A stretch of 6,392 nucleotides of DNA, taken from positions 1 through 6,392 of the forward strand of contig JAISZV010000167.1 in NCBI GenBank assembly GCA_031284475.1. The letters are read 5' to 3'. The position numbers and the translations under genes were made by a program. The stretch is from Proteiniphilum sp. (GTDB taxonomy: Bacteria > Bacteroidota > Bacteroidia > Bacteroidales > Dysgonomonadaceae). The notes under the pieces were generated by a model. That model was not told the origin of the DNA. It saw only the letters and a program-made list of their open reading frames with translations, and made no database searches. The number at the start of each line of letters is the position of its first letter. Position 1 is the stretch's first letter. Shown here piece after piece: positions 4,732-6,392 of the stretch.

Positions 4732-5445
4732 ATGAAAAAAATAGTTGAAGAATGGAAACCGGTTGAGGGGCTTCCGGGCAACCATACAGTAAGCAACATG
4801 GGGAGATGTATGAACAATATCAGTAAAGTGTTTCTGAAAGTCTATTCCCATAAATTTAAAAGGGGAAACGGCACATGTGAACGTTATACCTATGTTTTCA
4901 GGAAAAACAGGGCTGTATCCCAAATATCGGTCGGCAAGCTTGTGGCCATGCATTTTATCCCGAACCCGAATGGATACCGTCATATCCGTTACAAGGACGG
5001 AAATCCGGGTAATTTCAGTTACCTGAATATAGAGTGGGCACCCGTTGCCGGCAGACCCCGTTCCTTTAAATCAAATTCTCCGGAAGGGGGCGGGCTGGCA
5101 ACAGAGCGGATTGAAAACGACATACAATTCCTGAAAGAGGAGATTGAGTATCTGAAATCAAACAGGGTAGCAGAGTTCGTCTACGACAAGGTTATGCCGA
5201 TTGTCAGAAAATGCATAGACATTTCCTTCCTGACCGGTAGAGAACCGGACGACATAAAGGAAGAATTTGCCTCTTACATGGCCGACCTTATTATTGACAA
5301 ATTAAACAGGGGATGGTACACCGGCTTCTACAGTTTGCCGAGATTCACTCTTAAGAATTACAAGGCTTTCCTGAGACAGCTGTCAGGCGGAATTAAAACG
5401 GTCGAATTAGAAGAATCAATAAACTATACAAACGAAGCGATATGA
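4732..5445 (+). CDS. NUMOD4 protein with a degenerate HNH-like domain and an extra C-terminal domain
   Basis: A protein of 237 residues. Residues 6-26 (EEWKPVEGLPGNHTVSNMGR) fit the NUMOD4 motif found beside HNH homing endonucleases. Residues 65-103 line up with HNH_3: ISVGKLVAMHFIPNPNGY, then YKDGNPGN and YLNIEWAP. In the usual form the first part reads V-H-R-L-V-A and the second N-H-x-D-G-N-x-x-N-N-x-x-x-N-L-E-W. Here the first His is Gly68, the catalytic His is Tyr87 and the second of the two Asn is Phe95, while D89, G90, N91, N94, N99, E101 and W102 remain. Cleavage is therefore unlikely and DNA binding more likely. Residues 124-145 may form a short coiled coil. Residues 146-220 are a helical domain I do not recognise. 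The stop overlaps the next start (ATGA at 5442). Confidence 0.75.
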   Translation: MKKIVEEWKPVEGLPGNHTVSNMGRCMNNISKVFLKVYSHKFKRGNGTCERYTYVFRKNRAVSQISVGKLVAMHFIPNPNGYRHIRYKDGNPGNFSYLNIEWAPVAGRPRSFKSNSPEGGGLATERIENDIQFLKEEIEYLKSNRVAEFVYDKVMPIVRKCIDISFLTGREPDDIKEEFASYMADLIIDKLNRGWYTGFYSLPRFTLKNYKAFLRQLSGGIKTVELEESINYTNEAI

Positions 5446-6248
5446 ATACAGGCATTCAAATTTTCAAAAACAGTCAGTTCGGCGAAGTGAGATTGACCGA
5501 AATTGACGGAAAGACCTACTTTGCAGGCAATGACATAGCGAAAGCATTAGGCTATCAAGTGCCGAAAGATGCAATATCAGCACATTGTAAGGGGGCGGTA
5601 AAATGCCGCCTCCTTACAAATGGAGGTATGCAAGAAATGAACGTCATCCCCGAAGGCGACATTTACCGACTTGTGGCCAATTCCCAACTTCCCGGTGCGG
5701 AGAAGTTTGAAGCGTGGGTATTCGACGAAGTCCTTCCCTCCATCCGCAAGCACGGCGGTTATCTGACACCTCAAAAACTCGAAGAGGCGTTACTTAACCC
5801 TGATACACTCATTCAACTTGCAACCAACCTCAAAGAGGAGCGCCAAAAACGCATCGAAGCAGAATCTGTAACGAAAGAACTGCAAATCACCAACGACGCA
5901 ATGAAGCCCAAAACCCTCTTTGCCGACGCCGTCGCCACAAGCAACCGCAGCGTACTCGTTTCAGAACTGGCCAAAATACTGAAACAAAACGGCATCACGA
6001 CAGGACAAAACCGCCTCTTTATCTATCTTCGCGTACACGGCTACCTGTGCAGTAAAGGCGAATATTACAACCAGCCAACGCAAAAGGGTATGGAGCTCGG
6101 ACTGTTCGAGATAAAGAAACAGATCATCGGCAAACCCGACGGCTCCGTACTGGTTAAATGTACAACCAAAGTAACAGGAAAAGGACAGATTTACTTTGTA
6201 AATAAATTTTTACAACATTCGCCCGAACCCCTGAAAAACGAAATATGA
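5442..6248 (+). CDS. Phage antirepressor with BRO-N and ANT (KilA-C) domains
   Basis: A protein of 268 residues, the usual length for this class. Residues 4-107 are a BRO-N domain: FGEVRLTEIDGKTYFAGNDI, AKALGY, then the typical MNVIPEGDIYRLVANSQLPG and AEKFEAWVFDEVLPSIRKHG. Residues 125-150 form a charged helical linker. Residues 155-258 are the ANT/KilA-C domain: PKTLFADAVATSNRSVLVSE, LAKILKQNG, then RLFIYLRVHGYL and, near the end, KVTGKGQIYFVNKFL. BRO-N binds DNA in studied relatives, and ANT-type proteins counter or modulate phage repressors. Here it probably acts in induction or early control. It is coupled by ATGA overlap to the NUMOD4 gene. Its codons look richer in C and G than several upstream genes, which could mean separate acquisition. 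The assignment is confident; the repressor partner is unknown. Confidence 0.93.
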   Translation: MNTGIQIFKNSQFGEVRLTEIDGKTYFAGNDIAKALGYQVPKDAISAHCKGAVKCRLLTNGGMQEMNVIPEGDIYRLVANSQLPGAEKFEAWVFDEVLPSIRKHGGYLTPQKLEEALLNPDTLIQLATNLKEERQKRIEAESVTKELQITNDAMKPKTLFADAVATSNRSVLVSELAKILKQNGITTGQNRLFIYLRVHGYLCSKGEYYNQPTQKGMELGLFEIKKQIIGKPDGSVLVKCTTKVTGKGQIYFVNKFLQHSPEPLKNEI

Positions 6249-6260
6249 ATTTCAATTCAT
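6245..6260. promoter_or_regulatory. AT-rich palindrome across the antirepressor stop codon
   Basis: ATGAATT-TC-AATTCAT has perfect 7-base arms and a 2-base centre and covers the TGA stop at 6246-6248. The loop is too short and the stem too AT-rich for a good intrinsic terminator, and no T-run follows at once. An operator controlling the downstream replication gene is possible. Confidence 0.3.
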
Positions 6261-6290
6261 GTCTAAACAGATTTATTTTTAAATAGCGTT

Positions 6291-6392
6291 ATGTCGCTCC
6301 GAAACCAGCCATATTTACCGCTGTACGTCAACGATTATTTGACGGACGAAAAACTGGCCTGCTGTTCCCTCTCTACACAGGGGGTGTATATC
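6291..6392 (+). CDS. Probable phage replication protein, DUF1376-like N-terminus (partial)
   Basis: The 34 visible codons encode MSLRNQPYLPLYVNDYLTDE followed by KLACCSLSTQGVYI, and run off the right edge. The order P-L-Y-V-x-D-Y-L-x-D, a short helix with Leu, and a final G-V-Y is the hallmark of the N-terminus of DUF1376-like phage proteins, which often occur with replication initiator or helicase-loader domains. Position after an early regulatory block agrees with a replication module starting here. The start ATG 6291 follows a 42-base AT-rich gap without a clear ribosome binding site or TAnnTTTG box. The C-terminal domain, which would decide the exact role, is outside the window. Confidence 0.75.
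   Translation, partial: MSLRNQPYLPLYVNDYLTDEKLACCSLSTQGVYI

Noticed and set aside
1..6392. tRNA or rRNA genes, CRISPR arrays, insertion sequences, integrase attachment sites
   Set aside because: Looked for and not seen: no cloverleaf-like region, no regularly spaced repeats with unique spacers, no transposase or integrase motif, and no long terminal repeats.

Overview
The window looks like the early, left-end control region of a temperate phage or prophage from a Bacteroidales host (Bacteroides or Parabacteroides type). Four things suggest this. The promoter-like sites match the Bacteroidetes -7 consensus TAnnTTTG rather than TATAAT. Most start codons lack a Shine-Dalgarno sequence and sit in an A-rich context. 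The genes are small, tightly packed and almost all on the + strand. Finally, the recognisable products (BRO-N/ANT antirepressor, AntA-like protein, NUMOD4/HNH-like protein, replication-type protein with a DUF1376-like start) are typical of phage early operons. Host and phage assignment is inferred from these features, not from a database match.

Layout: bases 1-143 hold the start of a leftward gene that leaves the window. Bases 144-336 are a non-coding switch region with a rightward TAnnTTTG promoter and one or two leftward ones arranged face to face, plus palindromes that look like operators. From 337 to the right end runs one compact rightward operon: an early protein of unknown function (337), a hexapeptide-repeat beta-helix protein (675), an unknown protein (1086), a small regulator-like protein (1402), a LuxR-type helix-turn-helix protein with a membrane segment (1653), a two-helix membrane protein (2024), a large unknown protein with an AT-rich insert-like segment (2301), a winged-helix-like DNA-binding protein (3093), a coiled-coil protein (3437), two unknown proteins (3683, 4197), a minimal AntA-like protein (4451), a NUMOD4/degenerate HNH protein (4732), a BRO-N/ANT antirepressor (5442) and the first 34 codons of a probable replication protein (6291).

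How it may work together (inference): the face-to-face promoters and paired palindromes could form the lysis-lysogeny switch, with leftward transcription for maintenance and rightward transcription for the early operon. The operon carries at least five probable DNA-binding or antirepressor-type proteins, so most of its recognisable content is regulatory and leads into replication. Several genes overlap by four bases (ATGA), which indicates translational coupling: 1402/1653, 1653/2024 and 4732/5442. The most interesting points are the switch region, the coupled membrane-anchored HTH plus membrane protein pair, the HNH-like domain that has lost its histidines, and the hexapeptide-repeat protein encoded in an early operon.
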